NCBI RefSeq assembly: GCF_947179515.1
Contig: NC_067485.1
Coordinates: forward strand, 75,990,646-76,054,645
Reading direction: 5' to 3'
Source: Apodemus sylvaticus
Lineage: Eukaryota; Chordata; Mammalia; Rodentia; Muridae
DNA length: 64,000 nucleotides
Positions 12,286 to 24,318 of the stretch are shown here, one piece after another. The stretch's first letter is position 1; every line of letters begins with the position of its first letter. A program made the position numbers and the translations under genes. The notes beneath the pieces are model-generated. The model saw only the letters and a list, made by a program, of their open reading frames with translations. It did not search any database and was not told where the DNA came from.

Positions 12286-12552
12286 TTAGCCCAGAAGCCC
12301 TGAATACCCAAGGCACAAATTGCATAACAAATGACTCCCATGAAGAAATGTGGAGAGGGTCCTGATCCTGGAAAGGATTGATCTATCATGGGAAGGGAAT
12401 ATAAGGACAGAGAAAAAGGAGGGAGGTGATTGGAGAAGGGATGGAGAGAAGAAGGTTTATGGGACATATGGGGAGGGGGGATCTGGGAAAGGGGAAATCA
12501 TTTGGAATGTAAACAAAGAATATAGAAAATAAAAGTATTATATAAAAAAAAA
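12286..12552 (+). other. L1-B 3' UTR and A-tail
   Basis: Starts ttagcccagaagccctgaat, runs through a G/A-rich block (12405-12500) and ends aataaaagtattatataaaaaaaaa. The same 3' UTR type closes L1-O at 14323-14576. It differs from the 3' UTR of the youngest copies (L1-C, L1-D and the 12640 insertion). Confidence 0.88.
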
Positions 12553-12639
12553 GGAAGTGCTCAACATCATTAGTCATTAGGGAAATGCAAATCAAAACAA
12601 CTCTGAGATTTCACCTTACACCAGTCAGAATGGCTAAGG

Positions 12640-13603
12640 TCCTTGTACTAAGCTCAAATCCAAATGGATCAAGGACCTCCACATAAAGCCAGACACTCTG
12701 AAGCTAATAGAAAAGAAACTGGGGAAGACCCTTGAGGACATCGGTACAGGGAGAAAGTTTCTGAACAGAACACCAATAGCGTATGCTCTAAGAGCAAGAA
12801 TTGACAAATGGGACCTCATAAAATTACAAAGTTTCTATAAGGCAAAGGACACCATCAAGAGGACAAATCGGCAACCAACAAATTGGAAAAAGATCTTCAC
12901 CAATCCTACATCAGATAGAGGGCTAATATCCAATATATATAAAGAACTCAAGAAGTTAGACTCCAGAAAACCAAACAACCCTATTAAAAAATGGGGTACA
13001 GAGTTAAACAAAGAATTCTCACCTGAAGAACTTCGGATGGGGGAGAAGCATCTTAAAAAATGCTCAACTTCATTAGTCATTAGGGAAATGCAAATCAAAA
13101 CAACCCTGAGATTTCATCTTACACCAGTCAGAATGGCTAAGATTAAAAATCCAGGAGACAGCAGGTGTTGGAGAGGGTGTGGAGAAAGAGGGACACCCCT
13201 ACACTGCTGGTGGGGTTGCAAATTGGTACAACCACTCTGGAAATCAGTCTGGCAGCTCCTCCGAAAACTGGGCACCTCACTTCCATAAGATCCTGCTATA
13301 CCACTCCTGGGCATATACCCAGAGGATTCCCCACCATGTAATAAGGGTACATGCTCTACTATGTTCATAGCAGCCCTATTTATAATTGCCAGATGCTGGA
13401 AAGAACCCAGGTATGCCTCAACAGAAGAGTGGATGCAAAAAACGTGGTATATCTACACAATGGAGTACTATTCAGCCATTGGAAACAATGAATTCATGAA
13501 ATTCTTAGGCAAATGGATGGAGCTAGAGAACATCATACTAAGTGAGGTAACCCAGACTCAAAAGGTGAATCATGGTATGTACTCACTAATAAGTGGATAT
13601 TAA
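12640..13603 (+). pseudogene. L1 ORF2 C-terminal fragment, one nonsense codon
   Basis: An open frame of about 320 codons covering the ORF2p region after the reverse transcriptase and the cysteine-rich domain (RCWRGCGERGTPLHCWWGC at about 13160-13220), ending ISGY then TAA at 13601-13603. It is interrupted only by TAA at 13286-13288, where glutamate is expected. The few lesions fit a young insertion. Confidence 0.92.
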
Positions 13604-13867
13604 CCTAGAAAACTGGAATACTCAAAACATAATCCACACATCAAATGAGGTACCAGAAGAAAGGAGGAGTGGCCCCTGGTTCTGGAAAGACTCAGTGAAG
13701 CAGTATTCAGCAAAACCAGAACGGGGAAGTGGGAAGGGGTGGGTGGGAGGACAGGGGAAGAGAAGGGGGCTTGTGGGACTTTCGGGGAGTGGGGGGGCTA
13801 GAAAAGGGGAAATCATTTGAAATGTAAATAAATTATATCGAATAAAAAAATTAAAAAAAAAAACAAA
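13604..13867 (+). other. L1 3' UTR with G-rich polypurine tract, and A-tail
   Basis: After the ORF2 stop comes a short leader, then a G-rich tract (about 13725-13815: several runs of three or more G) that could form G-quadruplexes in RNA or DNA, then gaaatgtaaataaattatat and the A-tail. The same layout is seen reversed at 20124-20386 and 38599-38850. Confidence 0.85.
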
Positions 13868-14576
13868 ACCTCAGGAGACAGCAGGTGTTGGCGAGGTTGT
13901 GGAGAAAGTGGAACACTCCTCCACTGCTCGTGGGGCTGTAAGATGGTGCAACCACTTTGGAAATCAGTCTGGAAGTTCCTCAGGAAACTGGACATGACAC
14001 TTCCGGAGGACCCTGCTATACCTCTCATGGGCATATACCCAAAGGATTCCCCGGCATGCAATAAAGACACATGCTCCATTATGTTCATAGCAGCCTTATT
14101 TATAATACCCAGAAGCTGTAAAGAACCCAGATGTCCCTCAAAGGAGGAATGGATACAGAAAATGTGGTATATTTACACAATGGAATACTTCTCAGCAATT
14201 GGAAACAATGAATTCACAAAATTTTTAGGCAAATGGTTTGATCTGTAAAATATCATCCTAAGTGAGGTAACCCAATCACAAAAGAATACACATGGAATGC
14301 AATCTCTGATAAGTGGATATTAATTAGCCCAGAAGCTCTGAATACCCAAGGCACAAATCGCATAACAAATGACTCCCATGAAGAAGTATGGAGAGGGTCC
14401 TGATCCTAGAAAGGATTGATCTAGCATTGGAGGGGAAGATAAGGACAGAGAAAAAGGAGGGAGGTGATTGGAGAATGGATGGAGAGAAGGTTTATGGGAC
14501 ATATGGGGAGGGGGGATCTGGGAAAGGGGAATTCATTTGGAATGTAAACAAAATATAGAAAATAAAAATATTAAAA

Positions 14577-14584
14577 AAGAGTCC
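14577..14584. repeat. Target-site duplication of L1-O, right copy
   Basis: aagagtcc directly after the L1-O tail; matches 6308-6315. Confidence 0.75.
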
Positions 14585-16843
14585 TTTGTGCTAAGAAGTA
14601 CATAGTTGAACATATTAAACAAGTAAAATATATTGATAAGTTTCTGACAGTGAAGGTTCAGATGGCTGAAAATATTTATAATACACATGCTCATTTTAAA
14701 GCATAGAAACTCAACAGCAGGAAAAATGAGAACCAGAGGAACTAGCTGTGGGCTTCCTTTTGTTGCTTTGTTTGGGGTCATTTAATCATGGTTATAATCA
14801 TTATAATAAAAAATGTAAATGACATGCCAAAGAGGTCTGCATTAATCCTTTTAGACCTAATATCAGATAGTATACCCAGATAGCCCTGCCAGCAGACAGT
14901 CACTGTGCCCTGTTTATCAAGTAGCTCCTTTAACAATCATACTCATGGTTTTATTAAATCTGTTCTTTAAGTATCATCTTTCTTTAGAATTTATCTCTTC
15001 TCCATGGCAGTCACCATTAATGCATGCACATCCTGAGGGTGAAGATGACTCTTAGGAAGCACCTCTAGCATCTGGAAAGACCTTTGGTTTGAACAAAGAA
15101 GTGTTGCGTTCCTCAAAGTTTCTATCACTCAGGCAATAAAAGTGTGTTTGTTTTATCTGAGATTTTATCTGTGGTAAATCAGTCCCACATTTAAGTCCAT
15201 TTATGAACATAGAGCTTCTATACATTCTCTAGACTCCACATTTCTCATTTTAAAGTTCACAGACAGCCCATTTATTGCTTTATTATTTTTTGCTCCATCT
15301 TTAATGATGAAAATAGAGAAATGCTTTTGCACAGTTTTTCTAGAATACATTAGGCAAATAAATGCAATACATTTAGACATACCAATTCCCATCGTGGCTT
15401 TTTTAGATGAAGGAGACATGTTTTCTCAGTATTAGAATTAGGGAAATATTTATGTTTTATGACAATGGAGTTGGATGTGGCTAGGTACCATTTACTCAAA
15501 GGGTCAAAGAATAAGTTCACTGTTAACCAACAAATCTATTACCTCTCTGAAACACTGATATTGAATGAGCATCCTAATATGAAAACATTTTATGTAGAGG
15601 AGGGTAAAATTTAAAATACTGGTATCAACATAAATCATTAACATCATATAACAAGGATTCAGTAACAGAATTTGTAAAAGCAAAGATTTTTTTTTTTACA
15701 TTTATAACAATTCCCAATGCATTGGCTACTTAATGTCAACATCACAGTCCATATCTGTTATTTTTAAATTGATATGTTTGCACATAATTATAGAATTATA
15801 AAACCAGTATGTTCAAAGACATCACAAATTGTACTTAACTAATCCTAGATACAAATTCTTCCCTGGTCGTATTTCTCCTAAGCTTGCTTTAAAGCTTTCT
15901 CTATTAAAGAGTAACATTGCCACTAAAGTCATATTAGTCTCAAACAGCACTCAATAACTAACTCAGGGGTTTTAATGGTAGTTGTGGGGGTGAGGATTGA
16001 GATTAGCACACAGGTCATTACGATGGATTATTATGGGGTATAAATTTCAACTTAAAATTTTATAGGGCAAATCTGGCTGTACTTGTATCCAAATAAAATC
16101 TTGGTATCTTTAAGTGGGAAAGAAGCTAAGATGTTGTCTGTTCAACTAAGAAAGAAAGAATAACCTGAGGCAAGTTCAGCTGTTACTGTTTATTATATAG
16201 GAGTGATCCAGAGCTGTGACTGGAACAGGTAATATTGGTAGAGAAGCAAAAATAACCAGTAGTCATTGAGCACTTAGAATTTAGAAATTAAACATTCCAG
16301 AGCACGATAGCCGTCAAAACATTGAGTGACATATATTACAAACACCTAGCCATTTTCTTCCTCTAAAATAATCTGCTATTGTGTAATATTGAAAGGGCAA
16401 AGCATCGCCAAGAGGTAAATGGCATTTTTCAAGGGCATTTATCACTAGAGAGCACTCCTCATGACTCCGGTCATTATCAACTTTTTAAAATAAATAGTGG
16501 CTCACAGTACTTGGCACACTAGCACTGACGGAGCGACTGCGGTGTTTTGGCTGTCTGGAGCCAGGGGCAAGAGCACAGAAAGTGCACACAGCCACCCACC
16601 ATGTCCACTGCACCCCATTCCTGCTGTCTAAACAGAGTCTTACCCTGTAGTCATGCTATATCCAAATCTAGTAATGTAAGACTGCCAACTGAGTTTCAGG
16701 TTACAGCCTTGAATAGTGAATATGCATTCCCCTCACTACATAAATGAAAGTAATTTATTTGCTAATGGAGAATGGTACGCATTTCATCAATGTTTAGATT
16801 GGATTATGAGAATAAAAACCTTATGTGGTTTTCCTATATTTAA
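14585..16843. other. Unique AT-rich DNA, no gene seen
   Basis: No L1, SINE or coding region recognised in 2.3 kb. Simple sequence is limited to a T9 run near 15689 and scattered A/T-rich stretches. Confidence 0.6.
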
Positions 16844-16845
16844 AC

Positions 16846-16878
<33 letters not shown>

Positions 16879-16966
16879 TACACACACACACACACACTCA
16901 CACACAATTAGCACCTATTTCATAATGCAGCCAGCCAGACACACAAACACACAGACATACACACAC

Positions 16967-17016
<50 letters not shown>

Positions 17017-17028
17017 TGTGTATGTGTC
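16844..17028. repeat. Interrupted (CA)n microsatellite ending in TG
   Basis: Two CA blocks (16844-16906 and 16939-17014) are separated by about 30 bases. The second contains a (CATA)n patch and flips to tgtgtgtatgtgt at 17015-17028. The flip makes an inverted repeat able to fold into a hairpin. Confidence 0.95.
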
Positions 17029-18235
17029 TATATAAGTGTTGCAATATTTGAATGGTTTTCAAGGAGTTGCATGCTACACTAGAAAGAGTATTATATTCTC
17101 ATCAGTTAGACTATCCATTCAATTCAACAAATTTATCAATGTTCAAAAAAAGATGTAGTTAAGATTCTCTTTACAATATATATAAATTTGATTATATATA
17201 CATATTCCAACATATGTGTAGATGTATGCATACATATATTTGCAAGTATATATATGTATATGTCTATATCTTCTATAATTTAACTAACTGACCCTTTATT
17301 TAAGTGGATCAAGATATTGGTCATCTAGATGCTATTGACTGTGGGTTTATCCTTTGTAGCCTAAATTTTATGCATTAGTCAAAAAATTGTAGACTCAGAC
17401 TCTTTGCTTCTAATATTAACAGAATGAACTAATTGATACTCTATTAATATTTGCTATCTCTGATACTGATTTGACCATTGCTACCTTTTAATAACATCGC
17501 TAGTTAACTTTATTAGTTATTCATGGACTGTGATGAACTTGGTGTTAGAAGTCTTGCACTTTACTCGGGTGAGTCACTAATATAAGAGATTTAACAAACA
17601 GAAACTTATTTTTTCAATATTTAATCATGAAGAAATTGTTTAATCCATTTAGATTGTTCTTTACTTAGCCATAAATTGAGTATATCGGCACTAATAATAA
17701 AATTCATTGTGTCAACTGAACAGAATACTTTTCAAAAGGATATTATTGTCTGAAAAGTTCAGTTTTAAAAGAATTCTGTATTTTTCTATTTGAAATAAGC
17801 CATTCAATCTACATAGCTCATGCCTAAGGCATCTTTCTAGGTACTTAATGGGCATCTTCTTTACTAAGATATTTATTTCTTACCTTGCCCACACCATAAT
17901 GGAATGGTGTGACAACAACATATCATTTTTGACAAACTTTCTATGTATGGTGATATTCCAATGTGTGAAACAATGATTTGCCACTATTTTATGCAAGTTT
18001 TTCTATAATTATACATCTGTGTATATTAATATATTCTTGAAGATAATTTTAATTCAGGCAAAATGGAGAGAAAATTGGGATAAATACAATGGTCCCTCAT
18101 TGAATATTCGTTGGCTTTTCTGTTTTTAATATAAGAGTCAAGAATATGGAAATCTCTATCTAGATGCCAGGTTTCCAGTTTCTGATATCTATCCCTCAAA
18201 TTGTAAATGCCAAATATTGTGCACTTCAACTATAT
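17029..18235. other. Unique AT-rich DNA with TATA-rich patch
   Basis: A TA/TATG-rich patch spans about 17175-17270. No gene or interspersed repeat recognised. Confidence 0.6.
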
Positions 18236-18268
18236 ACAAACACACACACGGACACACACACACACATA
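18236..18268. repeat. Short interrupted CA repeat
   Basis: aaacacacacacggacacac followed by acacacata; an imperfect, short microsatellite. Confidence 0.85.
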
Positions 18269-20123
18269 CTTTTCCTCCATGTGGAATTTGCCTCTCTGCT
18301 ATGTACACATTTGAAAGTCAATGAGTGGTATTTCAGTTCTTTGAAATGCCGCAGCTTTGTCTACCATTCTTTTTTGTGTGTGTGTGTCCTATAAATGAAT
18401 CTCATTAAATCGCTGAAATGGTATATAATATTTACATGCATTTAAATTCACTATAAATATTTACACAACTTCAAGGTGAATGCCAGTAATATAAGCTAAA
18501 TATGTCTGACCACAGTTACTTTTCATGAGTAAATGGGTTTTACCAAATTACTTGAAGAAAAATATAATATTTGGCAATTCTCTTCAGAGGAGAGCCACAG
18601 TCACTGGGTGGCTGAGGAAGGTCCAGGTCTTAAGCAGACTTCTTATTAGATACCCAAGCTTTACGCTTCCTACTGCTGCTCTTTAGTATGTATGAATTTT
18701 TCTTCAATGTTCAAAAAAATGGAAGCAAAAAGGTAACAGAATTATAAAAAAGGGAGGTTGGGCGATGTGTGGTTGTTATGTTGAATATTCTATGAGGGAA
18801 GTTGGAGGAAGGGTCAAATAATATTTTTAACAGAAACTCTTGGGAAACTAACAAAGACCAACAATTTCTTGCAGGTTATTTTGAATGACATATATCTTAT
18901 CAGTAAACCTTATGATGTTTACAACTTACATAGTACAGATGTCTAAAAGTCATAGATACAGAAGGAGTAGTATCTTCTTGTCAGATTAGTCTATACTAGT
19001 ACACCCAATACATTGATTTAAAAAAAAAAAAACCAGCAATGAGCCTTATCATCATTGTCATGCCTTTACTAACATTTTTTTAAGTAGGTGTTCACACAAA
19101 ATAATATGTGACCTACATAGAAAGTATGTGGTTTGGAACTCCATATTTCTATTCAATTCCCCCTCTAAATTAGAATCCTGCTCAAGATTTAAATGACTTC
19201 TTCATTTGAAAATTCTTCAGGGAAGAATGAAGAAACATCCATACAGACCAAACATTTTTAAGTTTCCATGGATAAGTTAAGGATTTTGGCATTTGGTGTT
19301 TGGGCGAAAAATACATGTGCATGTTCATTTATCAACAGATTGTCACAATGTAATACTCAGTCCCTTACAGATCTAAGGCAGCTTTCTCCTGCCTGTGAAT
19401 GTTATATATTCCAGTTACATGTAAACACAAATTATGTGATTACAGATTTTACACTAAATATGTGTAATATTTGCACTATGCAATAATTATTCAATCTAAA
19501 TCCTTAGAATTATATGAATGCCACTCTTCAGGTATTTCCTTATTTAAGAGCAATTGCTGATAATGTAATAAAGAATTACAATTAAGGAAGGAACTACAAA
19601 CATTCCTTTAACGGTGGATTTGTATTTTATATCAAGGTATGACCTGACCTAGATGCATTGGAAGACAAGAAAGCCTGTCATTTTGTTTGCTAAATAAAAC
19701 AAAATTGGTACATTTTCTACTTACAATGAGAACACATATAAGGACTGATGGGAATCTGTATGACAGACAATGCTTCAGTGGATCCTAAGTCTGGGTTTAG
19801 AGTGCATCAGTCATGACATTTGCTGTTTTCAGTGACTATCTAAAATACGTGTCTGGATTGATGTGTTCATCTACAGTTAAGTAAGGCTCTGTATATGAGA
19901 TCAATTAACTACTAAGGCAGACAAACTCTTAAGACATTATTAATTGATAGACCATAAACAAACTAAGAGCAAGCAAAGAAGGATATATGGCAAGTAGCCC
20001 ATAAAATTGTTTGAAGGAATATATGTTTGGCCATCATTTATCCCACCAGGTAAACATTTGCCCTCTCCTCATCAATAGAAATAATCAGGTTTTAAGCAAA
20101 TACATGTAACTGACACTGACACA
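18269..20123. other. Unique AT-rich DNA, no gene seen
   Basis: 1.85 kb with an A12 run near 19020 and no interspersed repeat or coding region I recognise. It ends at the T-tract of L1-C. Confidence 0.6.
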
Positions 20124-20386
20124 TTTTTTTTATTGTTATTTTTTTATTCGATATAATTTATTTACATTTCAAATGATTTCCCCTTTTCTAGCCCCCCCCA
20201 CTCCCCGAAAGTCCCATAAGCCCCCTTCTCTTCCCCTGTCCTCCCTCCCACCCCTTCCCACTTCCCCGTTCTGGTTTTGCCAAATACTGTTTCACTGAGT
20301 CTTTCCAGAACCAGGGACCACTCCTGCTTTCTTCTTGTATCTCATTTGATGTGTGGATTAGGTTTTGGGTATTCCAGTTTTCTAGG
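20124..20386 (-). terminator. L1-C 3' UTR and poly(A) tail
   Basis: Reverse complement of the short 3' UTR with a G-rich polypurine block (C/T-rich on the plus strand at 20180-20275) ending in an A-tail of about 20 bases with two interruptions. Same type as 13604-13867 and 38599-38850. Confidence 0.85.
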
Positions 20387-23300
20387 TTAATAACCACTTA
20401 TTAGTGAGTGCATACCATGATTCACCTTTTGAGTCTGTGTTACCTCACTTAGTATGATGTTCTCTAGCTCCATCCATTTGCCTAAGAATTTCATGAATTC
20501 ATTGTTTCTAATGGCTGAATAGTACTCCATTGTGTAGATATACCACATTTTTTGCATCCACTCTTCTGTTGAGGGATACCTGGGTTCTTTCCAGCATCTG
20601 GCAATTATAAATAGGGCTGCTATGAACATAGTAGAGCATGTATCCTTATTACATGGTGGGGAATTCTCTGGGTATATGCCCAGGAGTGATATAGCAGGAT
20701 CTTCTGGAAGTGAGGTGCCCAGTTTTCGGAGGAACAGCCAGACTGATTTCCAGAGTGGTTGTACCAATTTGCAACCCCACCAGCAGTGGAGGAGTGTTCC
20801 TCTTTCTCCACACCCTCTCCAACACCTGCTGTCTCCTGAATTTTTAATCTTAGCCATTCTGACTGGTGTAAGATGAAATCTTAGGGTTGTTTTGATTTGC
20901 ATTTCCCTAATGACTAATGAAGTTGAGCATTTTTTAAGATGCTTCTCCGCCATCCGAAGTTCTTCAGGTGAGAATTCTTTGTTTAACTCTGTACCCCATT
21001 TTTTAATAGGGTTGTTTGGTTTTCTGGAGTCTAACTTCTTGAGTTCTTTATATATATTGGATATTAGCCCTCTATCTGATGTAGGATTGGTGAAGATCTT
21101 TTCCCAATTTGTTGGTTGCCGATCTGTCCTCTTGATGGTGTCCTTTGCCTTACAGAAACTCTGTAACCTTATGAGGTCCCATTTGTCAATTCTTGCTCTT
21201 AGAGCATACGCTATTGGTGTTCTGTTCAGAAACTTTCTCCCTGTACCGATGTCCTCAAGGGTCTTCCCCAGTTTCTTTTCTATTAGCTTCAGAGTGTCTG
21301 GCTTTATGTGGAGGTCCTTGATCCATTTGGATTTGAGCTTAGTACAAGGAGACAAGGATGGATCAATTCGCATTCTTCTGCATGCTGACCTCCAGTTGAA
21401 CCAGCACCATTTGTTGAAAAGGCTATCTATTTTCCATTGGATGTTTTCAGCCTCTTTGTCGATGATCAAGTGACCATAGGTGTGTGGGTTCATTTCTGGA
21501 TCTTCAATCCTGTTCCATTGATCCTCCTGCCTGTCACTGTACCAATACCATGCAGTTTTTAACACTATTGCTCTGTAGTATTGCTTGAGGTCAGGGATAC
21601 TGATTCCCCCAGATTTTCTTTTGTTGCTGAGAATAGTTTTAGCTATCCTGGGTTTTTTGTTGTTCCAGATGAATTTGATAATTGCTCTTTCTAACTCTGT
21701 GAAGAATTTAGTTGGGATTTTGATGGGTATTGCATTGAATCTGTATAGTGCTTTAGGCAAAATGGCCATTTTAACTATATTGATTCTACCAATCCATGAG
21801 CATGGGAGGTTTTCCCATTTTTTGAGGTCTTCTTCCATTTCCTTCTTCAGAGTCTTGAAGTTCTTGTCATACAGATCTTTCATATGTTTGGTAAGAGTCA
21901 CCCCAAGATACTTTATACTGTTTGTGGCGATTGTGAAGGGGGTCATTTCCCTAATTTCTTTCTCAGCCTGCTTATCCTTTGAGTATAGGAAGGCCACTGA
22001 TTTGCTGGAGTTGATTTTATAACCTGCCACTTTGCTGAAGTTGTTTATCAGCTGTAGGAGCTCTCTAGTGGAGTTTTTTGGGTCACTTAGGTAGACTATC
22101 ATGTCGTCTGCAAATAATGATAGTTTGACTTCTTCCTATCCAATTTGTATCCCTTTGACCTCCTTATGTTGTCGAATTGCCCGAGCTAGTACCTCAAGTA
22201 CAATATTGAAAAGATAAGGAGAAAGGGGGCAGCCTTGTCTGATCCCTGATTTCAGTGGGATTGCTTCAAGTTTCTCTCCATTTAGTTTGATGCTGGCTAC
22301 CGGTTTGCTGTATATTGCTTTTACTATGTTTAGGTATGGGCCTTGAATTCCTGTTCTCTCCAAGACTTTAAGCATGAAAGGATGCTGAATTTTGTCAAAT
22401 GCTTTTTCAGCATCCAATGAAATGACCATGTGGTTTTTTTCTTTGAGTTTGTTTATGTAGTGGATTGTATTGATGGATTTCCGTATATTGAACCAACCCT
22501 GCATTCCCAGGATAAAGCCTACTTGATCATGGTGGATGATTGTTTTGATGTGTTCTTGGATTCGGTTGGCAAGAATTTTATTGAGTATTTTTGCATTGAT
22601 GTTCATAAGGGAAATTGGTCTGAAGTTCTCTTTCTTTGTTGGATCTTTGTGTGGCTTTGGTATCAGCGTAATTGTGGCTTCGCAGAAGGAATTGGGTAGT
22701 GTTCCTTCTGTTTCTATTTTGTGGAATAGTTTGAAGAGTATTGGTGTTAACTCTTCTTTGAAGGTCTGGTAGAATTCTGCACTGAAACCATCTGGTCCTG
22801 TGCTTTTTTTGGTTGGAAGACTTTCTATGACTCCTTCTATTTCTTTAGGCTTTATGGGACTGTTTAGATGGTCTAGTTGGTCCTGATTTAATTTTGGTAT
22901 TTGGTATCTGTCAAGGAAATTGTCCATTTCCTCCAGATTCTCCAGTTGTGTTGAGTACAGGCTCTTGTAGTAGGATCTAATGATTTTTTGGATTTCCTCA
23001 GTTTCCGTTGTTATATCTCCCTTTTCATTTCTAAGTTTGTTAATTTGGATACTTTCTCTGTGCCCTTTGGTCAGTCTGGCTAAGGGTTTATCTATCTTGT
23101 TGATTTTCTCAAAGAACCAGTTCCTGGTTTTGTTGATTTTTTGTATGGTTCTCTTTGTTTCTACTTGATTGATTTCGGCCCTGAGTTTGATGATTTCCTG
23201 TCTTCTCCTCCTCCTGGGTGAAATAGCTTCTTTTTGTTCTAGGGTTTTCAGGTGTGTCATTAAGCTGGTAATGTATGCTCTCTCCATTTTCTTTTTGGAG

Positions 23301-24211
23301 GCACTCAGGGCTATGAGTTTTCCTCTTAGCACTGCTTTCATTGTGTCCCATAGATTTGGGTATGTTGTGTTTTTATTTTCATTGTGTTCTAAAAAGTCTT
23401 TAATTTCTTTCTTTATTTCTTCCTTGACCAAGGTATCATTGAGTAGAGTATTGTTCAATTTCCACGTGTATGTGGGTTTTCTATTGTTTCTGTTGCTATT
23501 GAAGACCACCTTTACTCCATAGTGATCAGATAGGAGGCATGGGATTAGTTCTATCTTCTTATATTTGTTGAGGTCTGTCTTGTGACCAATTATATGGTTG
23601 ATTTTGGAGAAGGTACCATGAGGTGCTGAAAAAAAGGTATATTCTTTTGTTTTAGGATAGAATGTTCAATATATATCAGTTAAATCTAATTGGTCCAAAG
23701 CTTCAATTAGTTTCATTGTGTCCTTGTTTAGTTTCTGTTTTCCTGATCGGTCCATTGAGGAAAGTGCAGTGTTGAAGTCACCCACAATTATTGTGTTAGG
23801 TGCAATGTGTGCTTTGAGTTTTAATAAAGTTTCTTTTATGAAAGAGGGTGCCCTTGCATTTGGAGCATAGATGTTCAGGATTGAGAGTTCTTCTTGTTGT
23901 ATTTTTCCTTTGACCAGCAAGAAGTGTCCCTCAGAGTCTCTTTTGATGACTTTGGGTTGAAAGTCAATTTTATCTGATATTAAAATGGCTACTCCAGCTT
24001 GTTTCCTGAGACCATTTGCTTGTAAAATTGTCTTCCAGCTTTTTACTCTAAGGTAGTGTTTGTCTTTGACCCTGAGGTGTGTTTCCTGTAAGCAGAAAAA
24101 TGTAGGGTCCTGTTTACATATCCAGTAGATTAGCCTATGTCTTTTTATTGGGGCATTGAGTCCATTGGTGTTAAGAAATATTAAGTAATAGTGATTGTTA
24201 CTTCCTTTCAT
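20387..24211 (-). pseudogene. L1 ORF2 (endonuclease/reverse transcriptase), nearly intact, two stops
   Basis: A single frame of 1,274 codons plus stop. The endonuclease comes first: CLQETHLRVKDKHY, then VGDFNTALSS with the Gly-Asp-Asn motif, and LLSDHYGVKV in the correct order. The reverse transcriptase shows NFRPISLMN, AEKAFDKIQHPFM, RQGCPLSPYLFN and LFADDMIVYL (around 22090-22115) with both catalytic aspartates. The Cys-rich C-terminus reads RCWRGCGERGTLLHCWWGC. Only two lesions are seen: TGA at 23666-23668 (after DLTDIY, Arg expected) and TAG at 22136-22138 (after KGIQIG, Lys expected). In L1s this protein nicks target DNA and copies L1 RNA in place; this copy would make only a truncated endonuclease piece. 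Confidence 0.95.
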
Positions 24212-24318
24212 TTTTGATGTTATTTTTTAAATTTGATTGGTTAACTTCTTTTGGGTTTGATGAAAGGTTACTCTCTTGCTTTTTCCAGGGTGAAGTTTCC
24301 CTCCTTGTATTGCTGTTT

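Larger units (their letters stand above)
6499..12552 (+). mobile_element. L1-B: full-length L1 inserted into L1-O
   Basis: A complete L1 of about 6.05 kb: 5' UTR with two tandem units (6499-7220), ORF1 (7221-8365), spacer, ORF2 (8473-12285), 3' UTR (12286-12540) and A-tail (to 12552). It sits inside L1-O. The flanks gaagtgctcatcatca (6483-6498) and gaagtgctcaacatca (12554-12569) are the target-site duplication; the upstream cctt|aaga context fits an L1 endonuclease cut. One difference in 16 bases and several frameshifts and stops in both ORFs show it is not recent. It cannot encode working proteins. Confidence 0.95.
12640..13867 (+). mobile_element. Young 5'-truncated L1 inserted into L1-O
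   Basis: Begins in ORF2 at ccttgtactaagctc (PCTKLKSKW) and runs to a 3' UTR and A-tail (13845-13867). It interrupts L1-O between gaatggctaag and ctcaggagac. Its 3' UTR (aaaactggaatactcaaaac, then a G-rich polypurine block) is the type found in L1-C and L1-D. No target duplication is visible and about 3-8 bases of the host L1 seem to be missing at the site. Confidence 0.9.
6316..14576 (+). mobile_element. L1-O: older truncated L1, host of two later L1 insertions
   Basis: One 5'-truncated L1 now lies in three pieces: 6316-6498, 12553-12639 and 13868-14576. Piece 1 starts in ORF2 at the ggatattcaccaaccctac region and ends at gaagtgctcatcatca. Piece 2 restarts at gaagtgctcaacatca and runs to gaatggctaag. 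Piece 3 restarts at ctcaggagacagcaggtg and continues through the ORF2 end, 3' UTR and A-tail. Removing the two inserted L1s gives a single continuous L1 3' end of about 1 kb, bracketed by aagagtcc at 6308-6315 and 14577-14584. Its 3' UTR (gcataacaaatgactcccat) matches that of L1-B, so host and first invader are from the same or sister family. Confidence 0.9.

Noticed and set aside
12640..13867. Target duplication for the 12640 L1
   Set aside because: No matching flanks could be found; gaatggctaag and ctcaggagac do not repeat across the insert.
20892..22022. Long plus-strand open frames of 145-193 codons (20892-21473, 21585-22022)
   Set aside because: They are the antisense strand of L1-C ORF2; the same frames appear opposite every L1 ORF2 copy (for example 39477-39944) and show no independent support.
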